From Chamaelirium japonicum (lineage: Eukaryota; Streptophyta; Magnoliopsida; Liliales; Melanthiaceae), in the NCBI GenBank assembly GCA_947650365.1, contig OX393550.1, positions 120,079,874 through 120,143,873 of the forward strand: 64,000 nucleotides of DNA. The letters are read 5' to 3'. Position 1 is the first letter of the stretch. Each line of letters begins with the position of its first letter. Positions 52,472 through 63,814 of the stretch are shown here, piece by piece. The position numbers and the translations under genes were made by a program. The notes below the pieces were generated by a model that was given only the letters and a program-made list of their open reading frames with translations, had not been told where the DNA came from and did not search any database.

Positions 52472-53955
52472 GATCAATCATTTCCTTGCTCTCTCTCGCT
52501 ATTCTAGTTTTGAGCATGCATGAGTTTATATTTTGTTTCTTGCACCATGTTTTGTATATTTTGTAAAAAAATAAAAATAAAAAATATTAGGTGCTTGTGG
52601 TTTTGTTTTTGTTTGAGCATATTGAAAATCCTTCATGTTCTCGTTTGAATGCTTATGCTTTGTTTTAGGGTTGGTTTTATAATTCTAGATGGATATGATT
52701 TTAAACTACATTTAGTCATGTAGATTGTTTTCAAATGACCTAGGTTTCTACTATGCTCATTTGACCATCTTTCATTGCAATATTAGTGTGATATTATGCT
52801 TAGTTGATTGACTTGTCATAACATCGTGCTTACTAGAATTGACTTAATTGCTTAGTGTGATAAATGTGATTGGAACTAAACTTTTACTAACATTAGCATT
52901 GATGATAGTTTGTTTATCCTCAACTAAGTGAATCCATACCCATGCACATCATACTCATATAGTTTCTAGTAGTTGAATCCATTCTTAAACACATATTTTG
53001 TTTATATGGATATCCCGAGGATGTGACCCGAGGGGCTATAAGCCTGATACCCAAAGCCAACTGACTTGGAGTTATTGGTCAATTCCATGCTATATGGGAT
53101 TCTCCATATGGTACCCTAGACCTATAGACGACCTACTTGAGGAAAAGATTAATAGAAGCATCTCAAATCCCGTCAACCTAAGCCATATTATTTGAGATTG
53201 TCAATCTTTACTCATTACACAAGAATGATTGTCTTAGGCTTACTAGGGGGTAAAAGAAAGAAAAAAGCTATAAAGAGCCTCGAATGAGGTCAATGTATTC
53301 ACTTATGGAATCCTATTAGATAAAATAATTGAAAAATAAGTTAAATGATGATGTGCTAGGGTAAATGTTCATTATTAAGTATAAATGAAGTGAAATGCGT
53401 TTTTATGCTTGATCTATTACTGTTGAATTCACACTAGCGTCACTCTATAAATTAGTTCTTTTATTAAGCATGTGCATGACTTAGTCTTATTTGCATAGCA
53501 TCACTAGTGCACTTTTGTGTTCATCAACCATTACAGCACCCCTTAGGTGTATTCTTACATCTTAATGATTCTAGGTATGTTTGGTTTTCTAAAAGTCAAA
53601 ATTTTTTATTTTATACCCCAGTTTGTTGCCTTGCACACGAGCTATTTTAAATTCTTGATATGTGCTTTGTTTGTTTTTGTGCATCATAGCTTAGTAGTTA
53701 TCATTGCTAAATTCTTCTACTCTTGATGCATTTTTCTTAGAAAAACCTAAAAACATTTGTATATGTAAAATCTCAAAAAGATTTTTGGGTCTTTTGATCC
53801 GTTTTTGGTAGCAATGTTTTGAAATCCTTGTTGTTTGATTCAAACTTTGTTTTTCCAACTTGCATTTCGAAAGCATCTCATTTTCTTTAAATTTTCTCTT
53901 CGCATCATAATTGTGCTTATTGCTTTCTCTTGTCCTTTAATTTGGCTCATGTATT
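52472..53955. other. AT-rich sequence after the copia-like gag, no gene recognised
   Basis: No pol motif was found on either strand. It may be the non-coding interior of a non-autonomous element whose 3' LTR lies beyond the Tat insertion and outside the window. A short open frame at 52998-53195 is unrecognised. Confidence 0.45.
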
Positions 53956-54819
53956 TGTGGGGGAAAAATCTTCGTGCCGATCCGAAGACTTCACCTCACC
54001 CGTCAATTGATGTTGAATTGAAGATCGTTGTTCGATCTGTTGGTTGGAAGGTAGGTTTGAAGGTTGAAGCTTTAGTGACTTTGAGTTAGCTGTTCTGAGT
54101 TAGCTGTTCTGAGGTGCGAAACAGAGAGAGATACAATCAAAGAGAAAGTTGACACCAGAGGTGATCTCGGAGTTCAGCCGAAGCCTACGTCTCTGTGCTA
54201 TAGGGAGCAACCCGAATTCACTAACACTTAGGTTCAAGTGACCTCGACAGGCCGAGTGTCACTTAAGTGTTTTCGATCACTTCAGAGACAAGAAGATCGA
54301 GGGGAGTTAAGAGGATGGAAAGCAGGAATTCCAGAGCTCTGGTTTCTGAAATCAGATCTCAAGATTGAAAATCGGATCCTTTTACATTTGAGGGGTCTGC
54401 TATTTATAGAGAAATTCTGGAGTAAATGGCGGTTTCTGGTTGCTTCTGGAAGAATCTCCAGGCATGGCTGGTGGATCCCGTGGCTGTCTCCTGGGGATTC
54501 CACAGGCAGGGTCGTTGGATCCCGCGGTAGTCCTCGTGGACCCACCAGGCAGGGCCGGTGGGTCCCACGGTAGTCTTCGTGTGCCCACCAGGCAGGGCCG
54601 GTGGGTCCCACGGTAGTCCTCGTGGGCCCACCAGGCAGGGCCGGCGGGTCCCGCGGTAGTCCTCATGGGCCCACTAGGCAGGGCTGGTGGGTCCCGTGGT
54701 AGTCTTCGTGGACCCACCAGGCAGGGCCGGTGGGTCCCACGGTAATCCTCGTGGGCCCACCAGGCAGGGTCAGCGGATCCCGCGGTTTGTAGACCTTTCT
54801 GCCAAAATTTGCACCCACA
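53956..54819 (-). repeat. 3' LTR of the Tat-like element, 864 bp
   Basis: The minus strand starts TGTGGGTGCAAATTTTGG and ends GATTTTTCCCCCACA. It is collinear with 62327-63008 over the inner region (CTTCGTGCCGATCCGAAGAC and onward). Confidence 0.93.
54471..54780. repeat. 43-bp minisatellite in the Tat 3' LTR, about 7 units
   Basis: The unit contains CACCAGGCAGGGCCGGTGGG and CGGTAGTC(C/T)TCGTG. The same repeat has about 3-4 units in each of the other two related LTRs. Confidence 0.9.
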
Positions 54820-54836
54820 GTTACCCCCTCCAAGTT
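54820..54836 (-). other. Polypurine tract of the Tat-like element
   Basis: The minus strand reads AACTTGGAGGGGGTAAC directly before the 3' LTR. Confidence 0.88.
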
Positions 54837-54939
54837 AGGTAGAGATCATTCTGGCTGGCTTGGATTCTTGGTGCAAAACTAACGACCTGCCATGAAATGC
54901 AAAGAAAACTTGTTGAGTGTTAGTGTCAAAAAAGGCTGA

Positions 54940-56425
54940 TCGATCAATTTTGATCGATCGGTTGAACTTGACCGATCGGTCAAATTAACCGATCGGTTGA
55001 ATTCAACCGGTCGGGATCGAAGTGATCGGTAAAAAAAAACCATTTTTTGACCGATCCAATAGAAATTCGACCGATCGGTTGAATTTGACCGATTGGTCAA
55101 GGTTGACCGATCGGTTAATTTCAACCGATCGAGGTTGAAGGGATCGGGCAAAAAACCAAGTTTTTTGTTCGATCCAGTATAAAATCGACCGATCGGTTGA
55201 ACTTGACCGATCGGTCAAGGTTGACCGATCGATTAAATTCAACCAGTCGAGGTTGAAGGGATCGGGCAAAAAACCAAGTTTTTTATCCGATCCAGTAGAA
55301 AATTGACCGATCGGTTGAACTTGATCGATCGGTCAAGGTTGACCGATCGGTTAAATTCAACCGGTCGAGGTTGAAGGGATCGGGCAAAAAACCAAGTTTT
55401 TTGTCCGATCCAGTAGAAAATCAACCGATTGGTTGAACTTGATCGATCGATCAAGGTTGACCGATCGGTTAAATTCAACCGGTCGAGGTTGAAGGGATCG
55501 GGCAAAAACCAAGTTTTTTGCCCGAACCAGTAAAAAATCGACCGATCGGTTGAACTTGACCGATCGGTCAAGTTTGACCAATCGGTTAATTTCAACCGGT
55601 CGAGGTTGAAGGGATCGAGCAAAAAACCAAGTTTTTTGCCCGATCCAGTAGAAAATCGATCGATCGGTTGAACTTGACCGATCGGTCAAGGTTGACCGAT
55701 CGGTTAAATTCAACCGGTCGAGGTTGAAGGGATCGGGCAAAAAACCAAGTTTTTTGCCCGATCCAGTAGAAAATCGACCGATCGGTTGAACTTGACCGAT
55801 CGGTCAAGTTTGACCGATCGGTTAATTTCAACCGGTCGAGGTTGAAGGGATCGGGCAAAAAACCAAGTTTTTTGTCCGATTCAGTAGAAAATTGACCGAT
55901 TGGTTGAACTTGGCCGATCGATCAAGGTTGACCGATCGGTTAAATTCAACCGGTCGAGGTTGAAGGGATCGGGCAAAAAACCAAGTTTTTTGTCCGATCT
56001 AGTAGAAAATTGACCGATTGGTTGAACTTGATCGATCGGTCAAGGTTGACCGATTGGTTAAATTCAACCGGTCGAGGTTGAAGGGATCGGGCAAAAAACC
56101 AAGTTTTTTGTCCGATCCAGTAGAAAATCGACTGATTGGTTGAATTTGACCGATCGGTCAAGGTTGACCGATCGGTTAAATTCAACCGGTCGAGGTTGAA
56201 GGGATCGGGGAAAAACCAAGTTTTTTGTCCGATCCAGTAGAAAATCGACCGATTGGTTGAACTTGACCGATCGATCAAGGTTGACTGATTGGTTAATTTC
56301 AACCGGTCGAGGTTGAAGGGATCGGGCAAAAAACCAAGTTTTTTGCCCGATCCAGTAGAAAATCGACCGATCGGTTGAACTTGACCGATCGGTTAAGTTC
56401 AACCGGTAGAGATGATTGGGCAAAA
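54940..56425. repeat. 118-bp tandem repeat between Tat pol and 3' LTR, about 12.5 units
   Basis: Each unit has three or four palindromic words of the type TTGACCGATCGGTCAA, a GGTCGAGGTTGAAGGGATCG segment and AAACCAAGTTTTTTG. Copies differ by scattered C/T and G/A changes. The open frames across it come from a near multiple-of-three period. A related array begins at 63820 in the neighbouring element. Confidence 0.94.
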
Positions 56426-56499
56426 GAGCCTGTTTTTTGCCTGATCCTTTGGTAAATTACCCGATCGTCTGCCTGTTGATCGGGTAAAGTCTTTGAGCG

Positions 56500-59400
56500 G
56501 CGATCGAGTTTGATTTTTCTGCTGGTACTTGGCCATACGAAGGGTTGCTTGGTTTCGTAGTTCTTCAGAAAAATCTAGATCATTGACTCGAAGCTCCTCA
56601 TTAGCTCATTCTTCAATTGCTTTGGTCTTCAAAGTACTTGATATGTTTTCTGTTGGGAGCACTGCTTCAGACCCATATGTTAGATGAAAAGGTGAGAACC
56701 CAGTTGATCTTCTTGGAGTTGTGCGATAGCCCCACAGGACTTCGGGCAGGACTTGCTCCCACAATCCCTTCTTGTTATCGAGCTTTTTCTTGAGCAGACC
56801 AAGGATAGCTCTGTTGGAAGCTTCGGCTTGACCATTGCACTGAGGATACCTTGGTGTTGAGTAGAAAAGTTTGATCCCATTGTTGAGACAGAACTCAAAG
56901 AACTTGTCTGAGTCGAATTGAGCTCCATTGTCAGCAACAAGAGCCTGTGGCGTGCCAAATCTCAAGAAGATGTTGTGTCTGATGAACTTGATCACTTCAT
57001 TGTCGGTCTCCCGGAAGAGTGGCACTGCTTCGACCCATTTGGTGAAGTAATCTGTGGCCAGCAGCAGATACTTCTTTTTGCTTGGAGTTGGTGGGAAGGG
57101 ACCTAAGAAGTCCAACCCCCATTGATGGAAAGGCCATGGGCTAGTCAATTGATGGAGCTCATCTGCTGGGAGATGGATAGCCCGAGCATGTCTTTGGCAA
57201 GGCTCGCATCTTTGAACCACTTGGTGAGCGTCTCTTGCCATTGTGGGCCAGTAGTAACCTTGTAGCTTCGCCTTGGCCTCGAGAGATCTTCCTCCCGAAT
57301 GATTCCTGCAGGCTCCGGAGTGGATGTCAACCAGAATTGCCTTTGCTTGTTCAGGGCCAATGCATTTGAGCAACATCCCATTGTGAGACTTGAAATATAG
57401 ATCTTCACCTTGAAAGTTATAGCATGGAAGCTTTCTTTGTAGTCTTCGGGCTTGATTTGGATCTTCGGGCACCTTGCCATGTTTGAAGAAGTCGAACATT
57501 GGCTGTCTCCAATCATCGAGCTCATTTGTGGTGGTAAGGTTCGAGGCCAATTATTCTCCACCCCCAGATCTTTCTGTAGTGGCGACGATCTGTTGCTCGG
57601 AGGTGGTCTTGGGTGCTTCTTGGTAATCGATTTGTATTTGTCTTCCTCCAAGCGAATCTCCAAGAACCAAAGCAGCATTGGCTAGAGCATCTGCTTCTTG
57701 ATTTTCTGCCCTTGGGATTTGAATGAATTTGGTGCTAGCAAAACGTTGTTGAAGACGTCGCACTAGGGTCAAGTAATTCTGCATTCTTTCTTCTCGTGCT
57801 ATGTACTCCCCGTTGATTTGCCTTATGATTAGCTGGGAGTCACTGTAGACGATGATTCGATCCACCTCCAGGGATTCAGCCTTTCGAGTCCGGAAATGAG
57901 TGCTTCGTATTCGACTTCGTTGTTGGTGGCATTGAATCCGAGGAGAGTGGCCTTCTGAATATGATCAAGTTCGGGGGATACCAAGACTATCCCAGTTCCC
58001 GAACCGATCGCACTTGAAGCTCTATCAGTATAAAGCTTCCATGGAGTTGGTGTTGTGGCAGGAGCCTCAAGGCTTGGATCGGTTTTTGTAGCCGGATTGA
58101 ATAGAGGTTCAGTTTCATCTTCAAGGCGCATATCGACATCTTCCTCCCAAGTTATGGGGTCTTCAACTGGAAAGTCGGCTAGGAAATCAGCAATTGCTTG
58201 CCCCTTGATCGAAGTGCGAGATTCGAACTTGATCCCTAGAGCACTCATCTCGATTACCTATTTGGTCATTCGACCTGCTCGACCCGCCTTGTCGATGATA
58301 TCTTTGAGTGGGTGTTCTGAGATGACTGTGATCTAGTGGGAGACAAAATAGGGTTGGAGATGACGCGATGCGGTGAGTAAGGCCAGTATGACCTTCTCAG
58401 TTTTCGAGTAGCGAGTCTCAGCTGGAAGAAGCGTATGGCTGATGTAGTAGACCGGATGTTCGACTCCTTTTCTTCTACTGACTAGGACCGCACTGATTGC
58501 TTGATCGGTGACGGCAATATATAGCCAGAGGTCTTCTTTTGGGAGTGGAGCTGTTAGGATGGGAGCTCGCACAATATATCTCTTGACGTCTTGAAAGGCT
58601 TGTTCACAGGTTGGACTCCACCCAGAGGTATCCGCTTTTCGTAATTTGTCGAAAAGCGGCTTGCACTTGTCAGAAGATTTCGAGATGAACCGATTGAGGG
58701 CAGCAAGTTTTCCAGTGAGGCATTGTACTTCCTTCCGATTGGTTGGTGATGGCATATCCAGAATAGCTCGAATTTGGTTTGGGTTGGCTTCGATGCCTCT
58801 CCTGGTTACGAGATGGCCTTGAAACTTGCCTGATTGAACTCCGAAAGCACATTTGCCTGGATTGAGCTTCATACAATATTTTCGAAGGACTTGAAAGGTT
58901 TCTGCCAGATCGGATAGGTGACTCTCTCGAGTGGAGCTCTTGGTAAGGAGATCGTCGACGTAGACTTCGACGTTGCACCCGATCTGATCTTCGAACATCT
59001 TCGTGACTAGCCGTTGATAGGTAGACCCAGCATTTTTGAGGCTGAAAGGCATTACGTTGTAGCAGTAGAGACCTCGGCTAGTCACAAAGCAAGTCTTCTC
59101 TCGATCGTCTTGGTGCAGCGGAATTTGATTATACCCAGAGTATCCATCCATGAAAGATAGGAGCTCGTGGCCAGCAGTGGCATCGACGAGCCTATCTATC
59201 CTTGGCATGGGGAATGGATCTTTGGGACACGCTTTGTTGAGGTTGGTGAAATCGATGCAAACTCTGACCTTTCCGTTCTTCTTTGGTATAGCAACTATAT
59301 TGGAGATCCAAGTATGGTACTCTACTTCACGGATGAAGCCCGCTGCGAGTAGTTAACTGATCTCTTCTTGAACTGCAACTTGTAGTTCTGGTTGGATTGT

Positions 59401-59688
59401 ACGTGGCTTTTGTTTGATAGGCTTCACTTCCTCTTTGATCGCGAGTCGGTGACAAGCGTCATCTGGATTGATCCCAAGCATATCTTCGAAGCACCAGGCG
59501 AAGACGTCGATGTTGGACTGAAGGAAGGATACCATGTCTCGTGCTTCTGCGTCTCTGAGACCGGTACTGATGAATGTTTGTTGAGGGAGATCTCCACTGC
59601 CGATATTGATTGGAATGATTTCTTTGATTGAAGGTGAGGCGTCCCACTCGATCGGTGGGGGCTCGGTCAGCGGAATCTCCTTTGATTG
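56500..59688 (-). pseudogene. pol: Tat-like pol (RT, RNase H, second RNase H, integrase), decayed
   Basis: Minus-strand domains: linker with FAWCFEDMLGINP (about 59500); RT from about 59350 with YVDD near 58960 and YNVMPFSLKNAGSTYQR; RNase H ending at a TAG at 58335-58333; archaeal-type RNase H (58248-57551) with LYTDRASSAIGSG, NNEVEYEALISGL and, after a frameshift, VYSDSQLIIRQINGEY; and integrase (57550-56606) with an HHCC finger (CEPCQRH) and core residues D (LDFLGPF), D (VADNGAQF) and E (GQAEASNR). The integrase frame meets TGA at about 56606, but the family sequence continues (ANEELRVNDLDFSEELRNQA). Several stops fit CGA-to-TGA, CAG-to-TAG or TGG-to-TAG. In the second RNase H the Gly after the first Asp is Arg. 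Not functional as it stands. Confidence 0.92.
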
Positions 59689-62157
59689 CTATGTTGAAGA
59701 GGGACCAGCTTCATCTCGTGGTCGCTTTGGAGGAGCAAGATTTATCTTGCGATCTGTCTTTGCCGCAACCACTTCACAAGATCGCCCAGCTTGTTGATTT
59801 CCTCGAATGCAAACAATGCCCTCTCTTGTTGCAAATTTGAGGAGTTGATGGTAAGAAGAGGAGATGGCATTGATTTGATATAGAAATGGTCGACCGAGGA
59901 TGACGTTGTAATTGGATGTCCCCTCGACGATTGCGAACCTTACCGAGACTCGAGTCTCTCGGCTAAGGTCGAGGGTGAACCTTGATTCACCCATTGTGAT
60001 GCTTTGCTCGCCGTTGAAGCCCGTGATCACCGTCGGGACGACGTCAAGGCTTGAGTATTTATGACCCAGACGCTTGAAGCAGTCTGAGAACATTATGTCG
60101 ATGGAGCTCCCGGTGTCGATGAGGATGCGATTGACAGTGCTTCCGTCGATGAGGAGCTTCAAGACCAGGGGGTCTCGATGGGGAGTATGAACTCCTTGGA
60201 GATCGGTGTCATTGAAAATGATGGAGGGCCAGGCTAAGCCTTTGACGGGCTTCTCGATCCAGGTATCTTCCTTATTCGCCGCAGAGCGAACATGGAAGAT
60301 GCATCGAACTTGCCGATCTACTTCCTTCTCGGTCAGCGCTTGATTGTGCAATGTCCCGTGAATGCCAAAGACGTTGGCATTCACAGTGATAGGCGATCGG
60401 TTGGAAGAGATTTGATGGACCCAGCAAGCCTCTTTCCCCTTTGCGAAGGTTCGACGCTGATCTTGTTCTCCCTTGATGAACTCTTGGAGATGGCCCTCTC
60501 GTAGTAGGTCTTCAAGATGATATCTCAACCGATAGCACCAATCGGTGGAATGGCCGTGACTTCGGTGGAAGTCGCAATAGACCGTCTTATCAGCCATGAC
60601 TTTAGTGTCAGGCTGAAGAGGATTGGGCCTTCGAAGGAATTCCTCATATTGAATGTGGTCAAGGATCTGTTCGATAGGTAAATTCCACTCGGTGAAAGTG
60701 GTCTTCTTTGATGGAGATTGGCGTCTGTCGTTTCTTGATCGCTTGTTCACAGGGGGAACTACTGCTTCTGTGTTGTGAGCTTTGGCAGCATACTTCGGAG
60801 CTTCTCTCTCAGCAGGCCTTCGCTTCGACTCTTGTCCCTTTCGGGCGACTTGATCATCTTCAACCTCAATCTCCCTTTGGATTCGATCAAACATGGAACC
60901 GAGGGAAGGAGGGGGATTGCAGATGAAGTCGTTGTAGATGTGGAGGTCGAAGTGGAGAGCATTTTGGAAGGCTAGCATGATAGCTTCATCGTCCAAATGT
61001 CTTCCTGAGAGGGCGGCGTGCTCGTTACGGAATCTCCTTGTGAAGCTGCGGAGACTCTCGTCAGCACCCATCCTCAACCGGTAGAGGGAATCAAGTTTCT
61101 TCTCCGGCTTCAAGTTCAGCTGGTAGTGCTGCACGAAGTGATTGGCTAAGACATCGAACTGGGTGATGGACCCGGCTCGAAGATTATGGTACCAGTCGAG
61201 GGATGGCTCGTCGAGGCTCCCAGCGAAGGTGCGACAGAGCAAGTTGTTTTCTTCTTTGTACGGTGTCAGAGCTTGCTTGAAGGCGAGAATATAGAGAGTT
61301 GGATCTCCCTTGAGGCAGTTGAATTTGGGAAGAGTGGGCGTTCTCCATCCCCTTGGAAATGTAGATTCGAACAGACTTCGATGGAGTGGCCCAGCGAAGG
61401 AGTATCCGTCTCTGCGACTATGCCCCCGAACTGGATGTAGGTCAAGAGGCAAGATCGCAAGGTCTTGTTCAGGCCTTTGAGTATCTGCCGGTTGGAGTCG
61501 TTGACGAAGGTCCGATCCGAGTCCATGTTGAAGCGGAATAGACGGAGAAACTCTACTCTTGGAGGAAGCCCCTTTCATCTGGTGTCTCCTTGGTATGTCG
61601 GCCTTTGAAGTTGTCCTCCTATCACAGTTACGACCGGAAGAGGATTGGGAGGATTCATCGTTGATGCGATCCCAAACACTCTGCTTCCACGGGGTAGTAT
61701 AGGGAGTTGGGTCGCGACGAATCCTCTCGACGGCAGCAGTGCCCATTGATCTCCGTGGCTCGGAGTGAATCGATTGTCGTGGTAGATCGACCCTCTCGTT
61801 AGTCGAGGGGATAGGGAGAGCAATCCCAGCCTCGGAGGCTGCCTTCTTGAGGGCATCCCTCACAGCGGTGAGGGCGGCGTTCTGCTTAGCTAGTTGTAGT
61901 AATTGAAAGTCGACCGTCGAGATTTGGTATGTGGATGGCGGGTCTTCAGCAGGAGTAGGGGCAGTTTGCCCCGTTGATTATCGAGGGGGTTGAGGGATCG
62001 GTCGATCAACCGATCTCCCGCTGCCTGAACGAGCACCCATATCGAGGACCGCAAGGGGCTGCCCGAAGTTGAGCCTTTGACTCATTGAACGAGTCTCAGG
62101 ATGAGCTTGATGTGTGTTACTTCCTTCTGGTTGACCCTGATGCTTCGTCCTCACCAT
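59689..62157 (-). pseudogene. gag: Tat-like gag-protease, one internal stop
   Basis: From the ATG at 62157 (MVRTKHQGQPEGSN) one frame of 823 codons runs to a stop at 59689, broken only by TAA at 61980-61978 in a Gln/Pro-rich stretch. Gag motifs: LPKFNCLKGDPTLYILAFKQ, then FAGSLDEPSLDWYHNL and LYRLRMGADESLRSFTRRF. A zinc-knuckle-like CDFHRSHGHSTDWC follows near 60570. Aspartic protease: ILIDTGSSIDIMF near 60125, with FAIVEGTSNYNVILGRPFL after it. An alternative start is the ATG at 62040 (MGARSGSGRS). The frame ends before the RT linker, so gag-protease and pol may be joined by frameshift or splicing, or the break may be decay. Confidence 0.88.
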
Positions 62158-62326
62158 TTAGTAGAGAGCGAAGGGTACAACGAGAGTGCCGGTGTCCTAA
62201 CGGTTGTCTGCTCAACCGAAGGGGCTAGGAAGTTTGATTATCTAGATCGGTTGTCTGCTCAACCGATCTGATAGTTGTTATGGAGCGGACTTGGCTTCTC
62301 GCTCGATCCCATAGACGACGCCAAAC
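62158..62326 (-). other. Leader and primer-binding region of the Tat-like element
   Basis: The minus strand after the 5' LTR reads TTTGGCGTCGTCTATGGGATC (62325 downward), a primer-binding-type sequence of the sort seen in Tat elements. I have not matched it to a specific tRNA. Confidence 0.6.
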
Positions 62327-63008
62327 TGTGGAGGAAAAATCTTCGTGCCGATCCGAAGACTTCACCTCACCAGTCAATTGATGTTGAATTGAAGATCGTT
62401 GTTCGATCTGTTGGTTGGAAGGTAGGTTTGAAGGTTGAAGCTTTAGGGACTTTGAGTTAGCTGTTCTGAGGTGCGAAACAAAGAGAGATACAATCAGAGA
62501 GAAAGTTGACACGAGAGGTGATCTCGGAGTTCAGCCGAAGCCTACGTCTCCGTGCTATAGGGAGCAACCCGAATTCACTAACACTTAGGTCCAAGTGACC
62601 TCGACAGGCCGAGTGTCACTTAAGTGTTTTCGATCTCTTCAGAGACAAGAAGATCGAGGGGAGTTAAGAGGATGGAAGGCAGGAATTCCAGAGCTCTGGT
62701 TTCTGAAATCAGATCTCAGGATTTAAAATCGGATCCTTTTACATTTGAGGGGTCTACTATTTATAGAGAAATTCTGGAGTAAATGGCGGTTTCTGGTTGC
62801 TTCTGGAAGAATCTCTAGGCAAGACTGGTGGGTCCCGTGGCTGTCTCCTGGGGATTCCACAGGCAGGGCCGTTGGGTCCCGCGGTAGTCCTCGTGGACCC
62901 ACCAGGCAGGGCCGGTGGGTCCCGTGGTAGTCTTCAAGGGCCCACCAGGCAGGGCCGGTGGGTCCCACGGTAGTCCTCGTGGGCCCACCAGGCAGGGCCG
63001 GTGGGTCC
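62327..63008 (-). repeat. 5' LTR of the Tat-like element, outer end missing
   Basis: Collinear with 53956-54640 of the 3' LTR, then it stops inside the 43-bp minisatellite where another LTR begins at 63009. The first bases of the LTR (TGTGGGTGC) are absent here. Confidence 0.9.
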
Positions 63009-63678
63009 TGTGGGGGAAAATCTTCGGGCCGACCCGAAGACTTCGCCGCACCAATCAATTAAAGGTTCGAGTCAAAGATCATTTGTTCGATCTATTGATT
63101 GAAGGTGATACTTTCAATATGCAAACATAGAGAGTTTGACACGAGAGATATGGTCTCGGAGTTCAGCCGAAGCCTACATCTCCGTGCTATCGGGAGCAAC
63201 CCGAATTCACTAACACTTGTATTGAAGTGATCTCGACAGGCCGAGTATCACTAGAACCACTCTGATCTCTTCAAAGACAAGAAGAAGATCGAAGAGAGGA
63301 GGAGGAGGGATGGAAAGATAGAAAATCCAGAGCTCTGGTTTCTGAAAATCAGATTTCAGAACTGGAAATCAAATTTCGGATCCTTTTACATTCGAAGGTT
63401 CTGCTATTTATAGAATTCCTGGGGAGGGATTCTGGGGTAAATGGCGGTTTCTGCTGTCGTATCTGGGGATCCTCCAGGTAAAGCTGGTGGGCAGCTACCG
63501 TCTCCTGGGGGATTTCACAGGCTCTTGGGCCCACCAGGCAGGGCCGGTGGGCCCCGCGATAGTCTTCGTGGGCCCACCAGGCGGGGCCGGTGGGTCCTGC
63601 TGTAGTCTTCGGGGGCCCACCAGGCAGGGCCGGTGGGTCCCGCTGTTTGCAGACTTCTTGCCAAAATTTGCACCCACA
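63009..63678 (-). repeat. 3' LTR of a second, related Tat element
   Basis: It has full LTR ends on the minus strand (TGTGGGTGCAAATTTTGG ... GATTTTCCCCCACA) but differs from both LTRs of the first element in many positions. A polypurine tract lies on its right side, so its element extends to the right of the window. Confidence 0.9.
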
Positions 63679-63695
63679 GTTACCCCCTCCAAGTT
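63679..63695 (-). other. Polypurine tract of the second Tat element
   Basis: AACTTGGAGGGGGTAAC on the minus strand, identical to 54820-54836. Confidence 0.88.
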
Positions 63696-63814
63696 AGCTA
63701 AGAGGCCAATTTGGCTGGCTTGGATTCTTGGTGCAAAGTTAACGACCCCCTGTCACACATGTAGAGGAGCTTTGTCGAGTGTTAGTGGTTTTGAAAATAA
63801 GATTTAATCGGTCA

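Larger units (their letters stand above)
53956..63008 (-). mobile_element. Ty3/gypsy Tat-like LTR retrotransposon
   Basis: Minus-strand order: 5' LTR (63008-62327, truncated at its outer end), leader, gag-protease (62157-59689), RT-RNaseH, a second archaeal-type RNase H, integrase, a satellite-bearing 3' region, polypurine tract and 3' LTR (54819-53956). The extra RNase H between the first RNase H and integrase, and tandem repeats before the 3' LTR, are hallmarks of the Tat/Retand/Ogre group. It probably inserted in the plus-strand copia-like element at 53955/53956. Confidence 0.92.

Noticed and set aside
52998..53195. 65-codon plus-strand frame
   Set aside because: No resemblance to any domain, no start context, in AT-rich retroelement interior.
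54282..54717. Open frames rich in Gly-Pro-Trp (GPTGPAWW) on the minus strand
   Set aside because: They come from the 43-bp LTR minisatellite (43 x 3 is divisible by three over three units) and have no independent support.
54879..56423. Overlapping minus-strand frames with FNLDRLKLTDRS repeats
   Set aside because: They are translations of the 118-bp satellite, with the frame broken every few units.
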